DNA of 64,000 bases from Bradyrhizobium sp. SRS-191 (GCF_024586915.1 NZ_JANBVS010000021.1:62001-126000), one strand, 5' to 3'. Shown: positions 16,821 to 26,340, counted from the stretch's first letter. Numbers and translations are program-made. Notes: a model not told the origin generated them from the letters alone.

Positions 16821-18236
16821 ATGACGAAGCTGATCACCACGTTGCAGGGCATTGTCGGTGCCTCTCATGTCCTGACCGCGCCGGAGGATCAGACGAGCTA
16901 TCTGCGTGACTGGCTCGGCAAGTATCACGGTGCGGCCCTTGCGGTGGTGCGCCCGGGCTCGACGGACGAGGTCGCATCCGTGATGGCAGCCTGCGCCGAG
17001 GCGCGCGTCGCCGTGGTGCCCCAGGGCGGTCATACCAGCCTGTCGGGCGGCGCCACGCCGGATACGAGCGGGAGCGCGATCGTGCTGTCGCTGTCGCGGA
17101 TGAACAGGATTCGCGCGGTCGATGCGATCGGACAAACCATCGTTGTCGACGCGGGTGTCGTGCTGGCCAAGGTGCAGGATGCGGCGCGCGAGGCGGGCCT
17201 GTTCTTTCCGCTCAGCCTGGGGTCCGAGGGCAGTTGCACGGTCGGCGGCAACCTCGCGGCCAATGCCGGCGGCGTGGCCGTGCTGCGCTATGGCGTGATG
17301 CGCGAGCTGACGCTCGGAATCGAGGTGGTGCTGCCGGACGGCCGCATCTGGGACGGCCTGCGCGCCTTGCGCAAGGACAACACCGGCTATGCGCTGCGCG
17401 ATCTCTTCATCAGTTCGGAAGGGACGCTCGGCATCATCACGGGCGCGGTGCTGAAGCTGTTCCCGCAGCCGACCGCCCGCGCCACCGCCTTCGTTGCTGT
17501 GGCGGACGCGGCTGCCGCGCTGAAGCTGCTGCAGCGGTCGCGCGCCCGTTGCGGCGATCGCCTCACCGCGTTCGAATTCCTGACCGCGACGACGCTCGAG
17601 ATGATCACGCGGCAGATCCCGGATGCGCGGCTGCCGTTCGCAGGCCTGCCCGAGGCGGCCGTGCTGATCGAGCTCAGCGATATCGGTGAGGAGGCCGCGC
17701 TGATGGCGCGACTCGAGACCACGCTGACCGACGCCATGACGGAGGGGCTCGTCGCCGACGCCGTCGTCGCGCAGGACGGCACGCAGGCGAAGGCGTTCTG
17801 GCGCGTGCGCGAGAGCGTCTCGGAGGCGCTGGTGCGTGAGGGCAAGGCGCTGAAGCACGACATTTCGGTGCCCGTCGCCGAGATCGCCGATTTCGTCGCA
17901 ATCATGGACGCGGCAGTCCGCGCTGCGCTCCCTGGCATCCGCCCCATGGTGTTCGGTCATCTCGGCGACGGCAATCTGCACTATAACCTGATGCGCCCGC
18001 TCGACATGAGCGAGGCCGAATTCTACGAATGCGGCCCGCGCATCACCCGCCTCGTCCACGACGAGATCACCCGCCGCCGTGGCTCCATCAGTGCCGAGCA
18101 TGGCATCGGCCAACTCCGGACCGCCGAGATGCCGCTGTGCAAGCCGCCGCTCGAGCTGGAGCTGATGCGTCAGCTCAAGCGCACGCTCGATCCGCACGGG
18201 CTGATGAACCCGGGCAAGCTGCTGCCAAACGTGTAG
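16821..18236 (+). CDS. FAD-linked oxidase, D-2-hydroxyacid dehydrogenase (GlcD/D-2-hydroxyglutarate DH family)
   Basis: 471 residues. The N-terminal FAD_binding_4 domain has VVPQGGHTSLSGGA and GSEGSCTVGGNLAANAGG; the C-terminal FAD-oxidase domain has FGHLGDGNLHYN and SAEHGIGQ, the metal and substrate signatures of D-lactate / D-2-hydroxyglutarate / glycolate dehydrogenases. It oxidises a D-2-hydroxyacid with electrons passed to a quinone or electron-transfer flavoprotein. Its promoter carries the same motif as the monooxygenase/ABC operon, so the hydroxyacid may be an intermediate of that pathway. The exact substrate cannot be read from sequence. Confidence 0.85.
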   Translation: MTKLITTLQGIVGASHVLTAPEDQTSYLRDWLGKYHGAALAVVRPGSTDEVASVMAACAEARVAVVPQGGHTSLSGGATPDTSGSAIVLSLSRMNRIRAVDAIGQTIVVDAGVVLAKVQDAAREAGLFFPLSLGSEGSCTVGGNLAANAGGVAVLRYGVMRELTLGIEVVLPDGRIWDGLRALRKDNTGYALRDLFISSEGTLGIITGAVLKLFPQPTARATAFVAVADAAAALKLLQRSRARCGDRLTAFEFLTATTLEMITRQIPDARLPFAGLPEAAVLIELSDIGEEAALMARLETTLTDAMTEGLVADAVVAQDGTQAKAFWRVRESVSEALVREGKALKHDISVPVAEIADFVAIMDAAVRAALPGIRPMVFGHLGDGNLHYNLMRPLDMSEAEFYECGPRITRLVHDEITRRRGSISAEHGIGQLRTAEMPLCKPPLELELMRQLKRTLDPHGLMNPGKLLPNV

Positions 18237-18251
18237 TTCAGCCTCGCGGTC

Positions 18252-19628
18252 TCAGTCCGCCTCGTAGCCATACACCTCCGGCAGGATGAAGATCGCGGCG
18301 AGCAGGCCGGCCAGCGGAAAGATCGCGACGAACAGCGTGGCGTTGGCCTGGCCGATCGCGGTGAACAACGCCGGGAACAGGAAGATCGCCAGGAACGATG
18401 GCAGCTTCACGAACATGTAGGCGAAGCCGCTTGCGGTGCCGCGATAGCGTGGGCGCGCCACCATGGTCGGGATCGTCATGCAATTCGAGGCGTCCCAATA
18501 GTGGCCCCACAGCATGGCGGCGGCCGCGAACGGCAGGATGATGGTGTGGCCGGTGTAGAGTGCGCCGGCGGCCACGATCAGGGACACCAGCACGATGGAA
18601 AAACCTGCGATGCCGATGCCGCGGTGGCCGATTTTTGGCGTCAGCAGCGGCCCAACCCAGCCTGAGACAGCGGCAAGGCAGAACAGCGCCATGGTGACCA
18701 GGTTGTTGCCGAGCGTGGTGGAGACACCGACCATGGTGAACAGCACGGGCAGATAGAAGCCGAAGGTCGCGAATTCGGCGCCTTGCGCGAAGCAGGCGAT
18801 CCAGCCGTAGATCGTCGCGCGCCAGCGGATCGGATCCTTGCGCAGGTCCGAGAGGAAGTCCCAGGTGCTGGGCTTCTCCACCGCCATGTCCTGGTTCGGC
18901 AGCATCGCGAGCTCGTCATTGTACATCTGCCGCGCGACTTCCTTGGCTTCGCGGAAGCGGCCGTGCTGCACCAGCCAGACGGCGGTCTCCGGCACGTCGT
19001 GGCGCAGGAACAGGATGATCAGCGCCGGGACCGCGCCGAGGCCGAGGGTGACGCGCCAGACCGTCTCATGGTTGATGTTGGCGACGAGGAAGAGCGCGAT
19101 GACGCCGAGCGTCAGCACTTCACCCACGGCGAACATGAACTGCCAGCGATTGCCCATGACCTCGCGCTGGCCCTTGGCCATCGACTCCATGATATAGGTG
19201 TAGCCGGTGGAGATGTCGCTGCCGAGCGGCAGGCCGAGCAGGAAGCGCACGACGATCAGCCAGGCGACGTTCGGAACGAAGGCCTGGGCGACCGCGAGGA
19301 CGACGAACATCGTCATCGTGCCCAAGAACATCCACCGCCGTCCAATCTTGTCGGACAGCCAGCCGCCGAGCAGGGCGCCGATCAGGGCGCCGCCCTGCGT
19401 GCCGGCCGCGGCGAGGCCAAGCTCCAGCGGGCCGGGATTGAACTGCTCCTTGATGAAGATCAGCACGAACGCGATCGAATAGAGGTCCCAGGCCTCGACC
19501 AGGATGGAGGCCATCATCAGCCAGCCGACGCGGTTGCCCTTGGGGCTGTAGTTCTGGACGAGATAGCGCACGGCGTTGTCGATCGAGGCGCGCTGAGGAG
19601 ACAGCTCCGTCGCTGCTGCGAGGCTCAT
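18252..19628 (-). CDS. MFS transporter (sugar-acid/metabolite:H+ symporter type)
   Basis: 458 residues from MSLAAATELSPQ at 19628, preceded by AAAGGA. Twelve-helix MFS protein; the GWLSDKIGRRWMFLG loop (G-x-L-x-D-x-x-G-R-R) lies between helices 2 and 3. WDLYSIAFVLIF and GYTYIMES are typical of the metabolite:H+ symporter branch. Last gene of a minus-strand unit with the UxuB-like and RspB-like dehydrogenases, so a hexuronate or aldonate importer is likely. Convergent with the FAD oxidase (16 bp apart). Confidence 0.85.
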   Translation of the reverse strand: MSLAAATELSPQRASIDNAVRYLVQNYSPKGNRVGWLMMASILVEAWDLYSIAFVLIFIKEQFNPGPLELGLAAAGTQGGALIGALLGGWLSDKIGRRWMFLGTMTMFVVLAVAQAFVPNVAWLIVVRFLLGLPLGSDISTGYTYIMESMAKGQREVMGNRWQFMFAVGEVLTLGVIALFLVANINHETVWRVTLGLGAVPALIILFLRHDVPETAVWLVQHGRFREAKEVARQMYNDELAMLPNQDMAVEKPSTWDFLSDLRKDPIRWRATIYGWIACFAQGAEFATFGFYLPVLFTMVGVSTTLGNNLVTMALFCLAAVSGWVGPLLTPKIGHRGIGIAGFSIVLVSLIVAAGALYTGHTIILPFAAAAMLWGHYWDASNCMTIPTMVARPRYRGTASGFAYMFVKLPSFLAIFLFPALFTAIGQANATLFVAIFPLAGLLAAIFILPEVYGYEAD

Positions 19629-19790
19629 GGCGGGTCCTTTCGCGATCCGAACGATGAGGCGCGCCGGCGGCGTGCCGCAGCGATCACCGGTTCTGGTGTT
19701 CGGCATCTTGACGGCGGAAACCCGTCAAAGTTCCTTCAGCCCCGCCTGAAGATCCCCGCCTCGGCGAACGGGAACTCTCTCTGCACGAGA
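19629..19790. other. Intergenic spacer with two short hairpins
   Basis: Between uxuB-like and MFS genes on the minus strand. TTGACGG/CCGTCAA (19708-19728) and CTTCAG/CTGAAG (19734-19751) each form a short perfect stem. Neither has a T-run, so termination is uncertain. No gene seen. Confidence 0.4.
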
Positions 19791-21272
19791 TCAGCGCGCC
19801 GACCGGCGGCTCTGCATCACGGTCAGCCGTGTGCCTAGCTGGAAAAGCTGATCGAGCGCCGCCTCGACTGCGGCTGAGAAGCGCGGATCATTCGGCAAGT
19901 CGCTGCCGAACACTGACCTGAGCGACAGCAGCGCTGGCGCGAGGCGGCTCGCCACCGGGCCGGCGTCATCTGCCAGCGCACGCAGTTGCGCTGACAGTGG
20001 ATCGCGCAGATCGATCGACCGGCCGTTTTCGTCGGTGCCGCTGACGTAGCGCATCCATCCGGCCACGGCGAGCGCGAGGCGGGAAATCGGCAGGCCGCGC
20101 GCGAGCCGGTCGCTGATGGTGCCGAGCAGGCGCTGCGGCAGCTTCTGCGAGCCGTCCATTGCGATCTGCGCCGTGCGGTGCTTCAGCGCCGGATTGCGAA
20201 AGCGCTGCAACAGCGCGGCGCGATAGGCTGCGACGTCGAAGCCGCCGAGGGCAGGCAGTGCCGACGTGACCTCCTCGCGCATCATGTCCTCGACGAGGCC
20301 CGCGAGATCGGGCTCGGCCATGGCGGCGGCGACGGTCTCGCAGCCCATGAGATAGCCGAGATAGGCCAGCGTCGAATGCGCGCCGTTGAGCAGCCGCAGC
20401 TTCATCAGTTCGAACGGCGCGACGTCCTGGACGAATTGGGCGCCGGCGACATCCCAGGCCGGACGGTCGCCGCCGAAATCGTCCTCGATGACCCATTGGC
20501 TGAACGGCTCGGTGACGACAGGCCATGCGTCCATGAGGCCGAGAGCGGCGCCGACATCGGCGCGGTCGGCGTCGGCGGTGGCGGGCACGATGCGGTCGAC
20601 CATGGTCGAGGGGAAGCGGACGGTGTCCGTAATCCACGTGGCGAGATCGCGGTCCACCAACTCGGCAAAGGCGATCACGAGGCCGCGCAAGGTATGGCCG
20701 TTGGCAGGAAGGTTGTCACAGGCCAGCACGGCAAAGGGCGGCAGGCCCTGCTGGCGCCGCAGCCGCAGGCCGCCGACGATGAAGCCGAGCGTGCTGCCGG
20801 GATGCGTGAGGTTGGTGACGTCGTGACGTATGCCGGGATCGTCGGCGCGGAGCGCGCCGGTCGCGGGATCGTGGCCGTAGCCCTTCTCGGTCACGGTCGT
20901 CGAGACGATGCGCACGGCCGGATCAGCGAGACGCGCCAACAGGCCTGCGGGATTCTCCGGCGCCACGGCAAGGCCGGTGAGCGCGCCGATGATACGGCGC
21001 TGATCGGTTTCGCCGTCGCTCGCCGTCACGCTGTAGAGCCCGCCCTGCGGCTGCAGCGCGTCCCGGGTCTCGGGCGAACGCAGCGAGACGCCGAGAATGC
21101 CCCAGCGCGGATCGTGCTTCAGCAATGTATCGGTGTAGACCGCCTGATGGCCGCGATGGAACGCGCCGAGGCCGAGATGGACGATGCCGGTCGCGACCGC
21201 CTCGCGGTCGTAGTCCGGGATGCGAATGCCTGCTGGCAGGCGGGCGAGCGTGGCTGGGCTGAGGCGGTCCAT
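19791..21272 (-). CDS. uxuB: Mannitol dehydrogenase family: D-mannonate oxidoreductase (fructuronate reductase)
   Basis: 493 residues, normal length. Reduces D-fructuronate to D-mannonate with NADH. N-terminal Rossmann segment IVHLGLGAFHRGHQA; the family signature FPSTMVDRIVPAT; catalytic-region KLRLLNGAHSTLAYLGYL with the conserved Lys, Asn and His. Separated by 9 bp from the RspB-like gene upstream. Together with the mannonate dehydratase at 26341 it forms the fructuronate-mannonate-KDG line. Mannitol or arabinitol dehydrogenase is the alternative, disfavoured by context. Confidence 0.87.
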   Translation of the reverse strand: MDRLSPATLARLPAGIRIPDYDREAVATGIVHLGLGAFHRGHQAVYTDTLLKHDPRWGILGVSLRSPETRDALQPQGGLYSVTASDGETDQRRIIGALTGLAVAPENPAGLLARLADPAVRIVSTTVTEKGYGHDPATGALRADDPGIRHDVTNLTHPGSTLGFIVGGLRLRRQQGLPPFAVLACDNLPANGHTLRGLVIAFAELVDRDLATWITDTVRFPSTMVDRIVPATADADRADVGAALGLMDAWPVVTEPFSQWVIEDDFGGDRPAWDVAGAQFVQDVAPFELMKLRLLNGAHSTLAYLGYLMGCETVAAAMAEPDLAGLVEDMMREEVTSALPALGGFDVAAYRAALLQRFRNPALKHRTAQIAMDGSQKLPQRLLGTISDRLARGLPISRLALAVAGWMRYVSGTDENGRSIDLRDPLSAQLRALADDAGPVASRLAPALLSLRSVFGSDLPNDPRFSAAVEAALDQLFQLGTRLTVMQSRRSAR

Positions 21273-21281
21273 GCGGGACGT

Positions 21282-22292
21282 CTAGAAGATCAGCTGCACT
21301 TTGCAGCATTCGGTTGGGTTGTGCTCGAACGTGTCGAACGCGGTGGCATAGGCATCGAGGCCGAAGCGGTGGGTGATCAGGCGTTCCGGCTGCAAGGTGC
21401 CGCTGGCGAACCAGTCGATCACCTTGGCGAACTTGCCGCTGTTCAGCCTGGAGGCGTGGATCGCGAGCTCCTTGGCGGTGACCTTCTGCTGCACGATCGT
21501 CGACGGCTCGGCGGAGAAGCCGAGCAGGCCGATGCGCGCGGCGGGCGAGGCGATCTCGATGGCCTCGGCAAGAATGGCGGGATGGCAGGCGGCATCGATG
21601 ATCAGCGTTGGCCTGACGCCGGCGTCCGCGAGGGCCGCGGGCAGGGCGGTCGTGGCCGTGTTGATGACGACGTCGGCGCCGTTGTGCCGCGCCGCTTCGA
21701 GTCTCGTATCGATACGATCGGTGACGATCAGCTGCTTGACGCCATAGACGTGCTTGAGCACCTGGATCACCGTCAGCCCGATCGGGCCGGCGCCATAGAC
21801 GAGTGCAACGTCGGAGGCGAACACGCGTGTGTGGTCGGTGATGTTGGCGGCGATCGAGAATGGCTCCACCAGCGGCGCCTTGTCGTCGTCGACGCTGTCG
21901 GGCAGCAGATGCGCATTCCCGGCCGGCACGCAGGCATATTCGGAGAAGCCGCCGTCGCGATGCACGCCGAGCACGGCAAGCTCGGCGCAGACGTTGGGCC
22001 GGCCGACCGAGCAGGGATAGCAGGTGCCGCAGGCGACGACAGGATCGACCACGACCCTTGCGCCGATCTTCGCGCTGACGCCGTCGCCGAGCTTGTCGAT
22101 ACGGCCGAAGAACTCATGGCCGATCACGCGCGGATAGCGCGCGAACGGGTTGCTGCCGTGCAGGATGTGGATGTCGGAGCCGCAGATTCCGGCACGCTCG
22201 ACCTTGATGCGGACCTCGCCGGCGGCGGGTTCGGGGATCGCGCGGGTTTCGATCGACAGGCGGCCGGGCCGCTCTACCACCAGGCTCTTCAC
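21282..22292 (-). CDS. Zinc alcohol dehydrogenase, RspB-like (L-gulonate/L-galactonate-type 5-dehydrogenase)
   Basis: 336 residues from a GTG at 22292, chosen because GGAGGA lies 4 nt upstream and the protein then starts VKSLVVERPG, matching MKSILIEKPN of E. coli RspB; ATG candidates at 22319 and 22367 lack an SD. Catalytic zinc residues in GICGSDIHI and GHEFFG, a structural-zinc cysteine cluster VVACGTCYPCSVGRPNVC, and the NAD loop YGAGPIGL. Close similarity to RspB runs throughout (LAVLGVH-DGGFSEYA, LIIDAACHP). RspB-type enzymes oxidise L-gulonate or L-galactonate to the 5-keto acid, which UxuB next door would reduce to D-mannonate. Confidence 0.87.
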   Translation of the reverse strand: MKSLVVERPGRLSIETRAIPEPAAGEVRIKVERAGICGSDIHILHGSNPFARYPRVIGHEFFGRIDKLGDGVSAKIGARVVVDPVVACGTCYPCSVGRPNVCAELAVLGVHRDGGFSEYACVPAGNAHLLPDSVDDDKAPLVEPFSIAANITDHTRVFASDVALVYGAGPIGLTVIQVLKHVYGVKQLIVTDRIDTRLEAARHNGADVVINTATTALPAALADAGVRPTLIIDAACHPAILAEAIEIASPAARIGLLGFSAEPSTIVQQKVTAKELAIHASRLNSGKFAKVIDWFASGTLQPERLITHRFGLDAYATAFDTFEHNPTECCKVQLIF

Positions 22293-22357
22293 GCGTTCCT
22301 CCGTGTCTTCGAGGCTCATGTCGGCATTGAGCTGGCGTCGTATAGCAATGTCAAAAC

Positions 22358-22397
22358 TTGGATACAAGTTATCTGTTGAAACATATTTTGGTATCCA
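22358..22397. promoter_or_regulatory. Split palindromic operator, probable GntR sites
   Basis: TTGGATACAAG (22358-22368) and TTGGTATCCA (22388-22397) contain the perfect inverted pair TGGATAC / GTATCCA. Each half also resembles a degenerate TTGGTATACCAA site of UxuR/ExuR-like GntR regulators. It lies in the AT-rich spacer between the divergent dehydrogenase and TRAP arms, and the GntR gene at 25581 is the obvious partner. Not tested. Confidence 0.6.
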
Positions 22398-22465
22398 TTA
22401 TAGGCCTTGAGGATAGGAATGACATACAAAAGGCTCCCAAGTGGGCCGGCAGGGGAGGTTTGCCA

Positions 22466-23482
22466 ATGTCTTCAGCCACATCAATGTCCCGTCGCCGTTT
22501 CGTCGGCACCGCGCTGGCAGGCGCCTCGGCGCTCGCGTTCGGCCCCGCGCAGGCGCAATCGGCTAAATATCGCCTGCGCTACGGCACCGCGTTTCCTGCC
22601 ACGCATCCCGGCGTCGTCCGCATCATCGAGGCGTCAGAGGTCATCAAGAAGCAGACCAATGGCTTGGTCGACCTGCAGGTCTATCCTAACAGCCAGCTCG
22701 GCAGTGAGCCCGACATGTTCTCGCAGGTGCGCTCCGGCGCGCTCGACTTCATGTCGACGTCGGGCGTGAACCAGACGGTGGTGCCGATCGGCGGCATCAA
22801 TGCCGTCGCCTTCGCGTTCGAGAGCTACGATCAGGTGTGGTCGGCGATGGACGGTGATCTCGGCAATCACGTCCGCGGCGAATTCGCCAAGGTCGGCCTG
22901 CACGTGCTGCCGAAATGCCTCGACAACGGCTATCGCAACATCACGTCCGGTGCGAAGCCGATCGCCTCGCCTGACGACCTCAAGGGTTTCAAGATCCGCG
23001 TGCCCGGCAATCCCCTGTGGGTGACCCTGTTCAAGACGCTCGGCGCCGCGCCGACGCCGATCAATTTCGGCGAGCTCTATGCTGCGCTGCAGACCCGCAT
23101 CGTCGACGGTCAGGAGAATCCGCTGGCGCTGATTCAGAGCGCCAAGCTCTACGAGGTGCAGAAGTACATCGCGCTGTCCGGCCACATCTGGGACGGCCAC
23201 TACATCTTCGCCAACGCGACGCGCTGGGGTACCCTGCCGGCTGATGTCCGCGACGCCGTCACCGCGGCCTTGTCCGATGCCGCCGTCAAGGAGCGGCAGG
23301 ACATCCAGAGCTTCAACGAGAAAGCGCAAGCCGAGATGCAGGGCGCCGGCGTCACCTTCAACAAGGTCGATACCAAGCCATTCCGCGACGCGCTGCGGAC
23401 CGCCGGATTCTATACGGAATGGAAGACCAAGTTCGGTGCTGAGGCGTGGGGCCTGCTGGAGAAGTCGGTGGGGCAGCTCTGA
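22466..23482 (+). CDS. dctP: TRAP transporter solute-binding protein, DctP family
   Basis: 338 residues from MSSATSMSRRRF, with AGGGGAGG upstream. A twin-arginine-like signal (SRRRFVG then ALAGASALAFG, cleavage near AQAQS) suggests Tat export. DctP-fold markers are present, including PNSQLGSEPDM and the conserved arginine region GFKIRVPGNPLW, then TPINFGELYAALQTRIVDGQENP. Binds a carboxylate-bearing ligand, here most likely a hexuronate or aldonate judging from the catabolic genes behind it. Confidence 0.93.
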   Translation: MSSATSMSRRRFVGTALAGASALAFGPAQAQSAKYRLRYGTAFPATHPGVVRIIEASEVIKKQTNGLVDLQVYPNSQLGSEPDMFSQVRSGALDFMSTSGVNQTVVPIGGINAVAFAFESYDQVWSAMDGDLGNHVRGEFAKVGLHVLPKCLDNGYRNITSGAKPIASPDDLKGFKIRVPGNPLWVTLFKTLGAAPTPINFGELYAALQTRIVDGQENPLALIQSAKLYEVQKYIALSGHIWDGHYIFANATRWGTLPADVRDAVTAALSDAAVKERQDIQSFNEKAQAEMQGAGVTFNKVDTKPFRDALRTAGFYTEWKTKFGAEAWGLLEKSVGQL

Positions 23483-23530
23483 GGTCACGCGCAGTCAGGC
23501 GCCGGGCGGCGGTGGTGGGAGTAGCTCACC

Positions 23531-23663
23531 GTCATTCCGGGGCAATCGCCGATGCGCGGTAGCGCATGGGCGATTGAACCCGGAATCCCGAGATTGTCGG
23601 GGACGGCTGCTAGGCAATGTCGAGATTCCGGGTTCAAGGCCTGCGGCCTTGCCCCGGAATGAC
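23531..23663. repeat. Palindromic repeat between TRAP binding-protein and membrane genes
   Basis: GTCATTCCGGGGCAA at the left and TTGCCCCGGAATGAC at the right are reverse complements. The inner pair TTGAACCCGGAATC / GATTCCGGGTTCAA is also perfect. A nested double hairpin occupying the dctP-dctQM gap. Confidence 0.85.
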
Positions 23664-23699
23664 GGGATGGGGTGACGAGAATGAGCCGGGGAGGCTACC

Positions 23700-25562
23700 A
23701 TGGCCGTTGACATCACCGCGACGACCTCAGCGCCATCGCATGGCGCATTCGCGCGGTTCGATCATCTGCTCGGCCGCACGGTCGAGGCGGTCGCTGCCGC
23801 GCTGGTCGTTGCAGAGCTCGTTCTGCTCGGTGCCGCGACCGCCGCACGCTATCTCTTCAACGCGCCGCTGATCTGGTCGGACGAACTCGCCACCGTGCTG
23901 TTCGTCTGGTTGGCCATGCTCGGCGCGGTCGTGGCCTTGCGCCGCTCCGAGCACATGCGGCTGACCGCCTTCGTGCGCAACCTGTCGCCGGCGTGGCGCG
24001 CGCGCACCGATGCGCTCGGCCTGATGCTGGTCTGCACCGTGCTGGTCGCACTGGTGATGCCGTCCTGGCATCATCTCGACAGCCATCTGATCGCCAAGAT
24101 GCCGGTGCTCGAGATCAGCGAAGGTTATCGCGAGGCGGCGATGCTGGTCGGCGTGCTGCTGATGCTGCTCACGGCGGTCGACCGGCTGATCCAGCAGGCG
24201 AGCCTGCCGCAGATCATCGGCGCGCTGGCGCTGGTGCTCGCCGGGGCAGGGGCATTGTATGCGGCCGCGCCGGTGCTGGAGGATCTCGGCAACATCAACC
24301 TGTTCATTTTCTTCTTCGTGCTGGTCGCAAGCGCCATGGTGATCGGCACGCCGATCGCCTTCACCTTCCTGCTCGCCACCGTCGCTTACCTGCATTTCAG
24401 CACCACGGTGCCGGTGCTGATCGTACCCGGCCGGGTGAGCGAGGGCATGTCTCACATGGTGCTGCTGGCGGTGCCGATGTTCGTGCTGTTGGGCGCGCTG
24501 ATCGAGATCGCAGGCCTGGCGCGCGCCATGATCCTGTTCCTGGTCTCGCTGATCGGCCATCTCCGCGGCGGCCTACAATATGTGCTGCTCGGCGCGATGT
24601 ACCTGGTCTCCGGCATCTCCGGCGCCAAGGCGGCCGACATGGCGGCAGTCGCGCCGGCGCTGTTTCCGGAGATGAAGCAGCGCGGCAGCCGCGAGGGCGA
24701 TCTGGTCTCGCTGTTGTCGGCCTCGGCCGTGATGTCGGAGACGATCCCGCCTTCGATCGTGCTGATCACGGTGGGCTCGGTGACGGGCGTCTCGATCGCC
24801 GCCTTATTCACCGGCGGATTGCTGCCGGCGGTCGTCGGCCTGCTCGCGCTCTCCGTCGTGGTCTACCTGCAGACGCGCAAGGAAGACATGAGCGGTGCGC
24901 AGCGGTTCGACGCCAAGACGCGGCTGAAGCTGTTCGCCGTCTCGATTCCCGGGCTGGGTCTGCCGATCGTGATCCGCTCGGCGGTCGTCGAGGGCGTCGC
25001 CACCGCGACGGAGGTCGCCGCGATCGGCGTGATCTACACCGTGCTGGTCGGCATCTTCGTCTACCGCCAGTTCGACTGGAAACGTGTCTACCCGATCCTG
25101 GTCGACACGGCTTCGCTGTCCGGCGCGATCCTGCTCGTCGTCGGCGCCGCCACCGGCATGGCCTGGGCGCTGACCCAGTCCGGCTTCTCGCAACAGCTCG
25201 TCGACCTCATGGTTGCCGTGCCCGGCGGCCGCTGGGGTTTTCTGCTGATCTCGGCGTTGGCCTTCGTGGTGCTCGGCAGCGTGCTCGAAGGCGTGCCGGC
25301 GGTGGTGCTGTTCGGGCCGCTGCTGTTTCCGATCGCGCGCATGATGGGCGTGCACGAGGTGCACTACGCCATCATCGCGGTGTTCGCGATGGGGCTCGGC
25401 CTGTTCACGCCGCCGTTCGGCGTCGGCTTCTACCTCGCCTGCGCGATCGGCCGCGCCTCGCCCGACGAGGTCATCCGCCACGTCTGGCCGCATCTCGCCG
25501 CGCTGCTGGTGGCGCTGCTGCTGATCGTGTTCCTGCCGTGGATCTCGATCGGCTTCCTGTGA
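23700..25562 (+). CDS. dctQM: TRAP transporter fused membrane subunits (DctQM)
   Basis: 620 residues, preceded by GGGGAGG. The first ~170 residues are a four-helix DctQ small subunit (RYLFNAPLIWSDELATVLFVWLA is its signature), then a linker helix and a 12-helix DctM large subunit (GTPIAFTFLLATVAYL, SGISGAKAADMAAVAPALFPEM, TPPFGVGFYLACAI). Fusion of Q and M occurs in a subset of TRAP systems. Uses the Na+ gradient for uptake with the DctP protein encoded just upstream. Confidence 0.93.
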   Translation: MAVDITATTSAPSHGAFARFDHLLGRTVEAVAAALVVAELVLLGAATAARYLFNAPLIWSDELATVLFVWLAMLGAVVALRRSEHMRLTAFVRNLSPAWRARTDALGLMLVCTVLVALVMPSWHHLDSHLIAKMPVLEISEGYREAAMLVGVLLMLLTAVDRLIQQASLPQIIGALALVLAGAGALYAAAPVLEDLGNINLFIFFFVLVASAMVIGTPIAFTFLLATVAYLHFSTTVPVLIVPGRVSEGMSHMVLLAVPMFVLLGALIEIAGLARAMILFLVSLIGHLRGGLQYVLLGAMYLVSGISGAKAADMAAVAPALFPEMKQRGSREGDLVSLLSASAVMSETIPPSIVLITVGSVTGVSIAALFTGGLLPAVVGLLALSVVVYLQTRKEDMSGAQRFDAKTRLKLFAVSIPGLGLPIVIRSAVVEGVATATEVAAIGVIYTVLVGIFVYRQFDWKRVYPILVDTASLSGAILLVVGAATGMAWALTQSGFSQQLVDLMVAVPGGRWGFLLISALAFVVLGSVLEGVPAVVLFGPLLFPIARMMGVHEVHYAIIAVFAMGLGLFTPPFGVGFYLACAIGRASPDEVIRHVWPHLAALLVALLLIVFLPWISIGFL

Positions 25563-25580
25563 ATCGGATAGACTGCCGCC

Positions 25581-26306
25581 ATGGATGACGATCAGACACC
25601 GCTGACGCGACTGGACGGCAAGGCCGGGCGGCGGCTCGCCGACCAGGTCTATGAGCGCCTGCTCGAGGACATCGTCTCCGGCGCGCTGCCGCCGGGCACG
25701 CCGATGGCCGAGCTCGATTTGTGCGAGCGGCTCGGCGTCAGCCGCACCCCCGTGCGCGAGGCGCTGATCAAGCTCGCCGATGTCGATCTCGTGCGCATCT
25801 ATCCGCAGAGCGGCAGCGTCGTCGCGCCGGTGTCGCGCGAGGCGTTCGGTGAGGCGCAGTTCATCCGCGAGCATCTCGAATGCGCGCTGGTCGCAGAGGC
25901 CGTGCGCTACATGGATGCGACGTCGCTGCGCGAGCTGACCGAACTGATCGAGAAGCAGAAGGCGGCGGCCACGCCGGCGGAGTTCTACGCCCATGACGAG
26001 GCGTTCCACCAGACCATCGCCCGCACCAGCCGGCATCCCCATGTCTGGCAGGTGATCCGCCAGACCAAGATTCATTTCGACCGCGTCCGTCATCTCACGC
26101 TGATTGAGGACGCCGGCCATATTCCGCTCCTGATTGCGCAGCATCAGGAGATCCTGGACGGGCTCGCGGCCTGTAACGAGGCCCAGGCCGTCGCGGCAAT
26201 GCGGCGGCATCTGCGCGAGGTGTTCCGCCGCGCCGACGGCATCTTTGCGCGTCAGGAAGAGATGGCGCAGGCGGAGCCGCGCACGCGCGCACGGCGGCGG
26301 CGCTGA
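25581..26306 (+). CDS. GntR-family regulator, FadR/FCD subfamily
   Basis: 241 residues. The N-terminal winged HTH includes LCERLGVSRTPVREALIKLADVDLV, followed by the all-helical FCD ligand domain with metal-site histidines (HDEAFHQTIA, then a later HQEILDGL). Only 18 bp after the TRAP gene and inside its operon, it probably represses the divergent uptake/catabolic regulon through the split palindrome at 22358-22397. The ligand is likely a sugar acid. Confidence 0.9.
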   Translation: MDDDQTPLTRLDGKAGRRLADQVYERLLEDIVSGALPPGTPMAELDLCERLGVSRTPVREALIKLADVDLVRIYPQSGSVVAPVSREAFGEAQFIREHLECALVAEAVRYMDATSLRELTELIEKQKAAATPAEFYAHDEAFHQTIARTSRHPHVWQVIRQTKIHFDRVRHLTLIEDAGHIPLLIAQHQEILDGLAACNEAQAVAAMRRHLREVFRRADGIFARQEEMAQAEPRTRARRRR

Positions 26307-26340
26307 TCGCGCCAGCATTCAGTTTGGAGAGGTCGACGAC

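Noticed and set aside
14418..18197. 1259-codon open frame on the minus strand
   Set aside because: It runs antisense across permease, ATPase and FAD-oxidase genes with clear domains. Composition is Arg/Ala/His/Asp-rich, as expected of a GC-rich shadow frame, with no recognisable domain.
20178..22379. 733-codon open frame on the plus strand
   Set aside because: Antisense to uxuB and the RspB-like gene, both with strong family matches; no domain seen.
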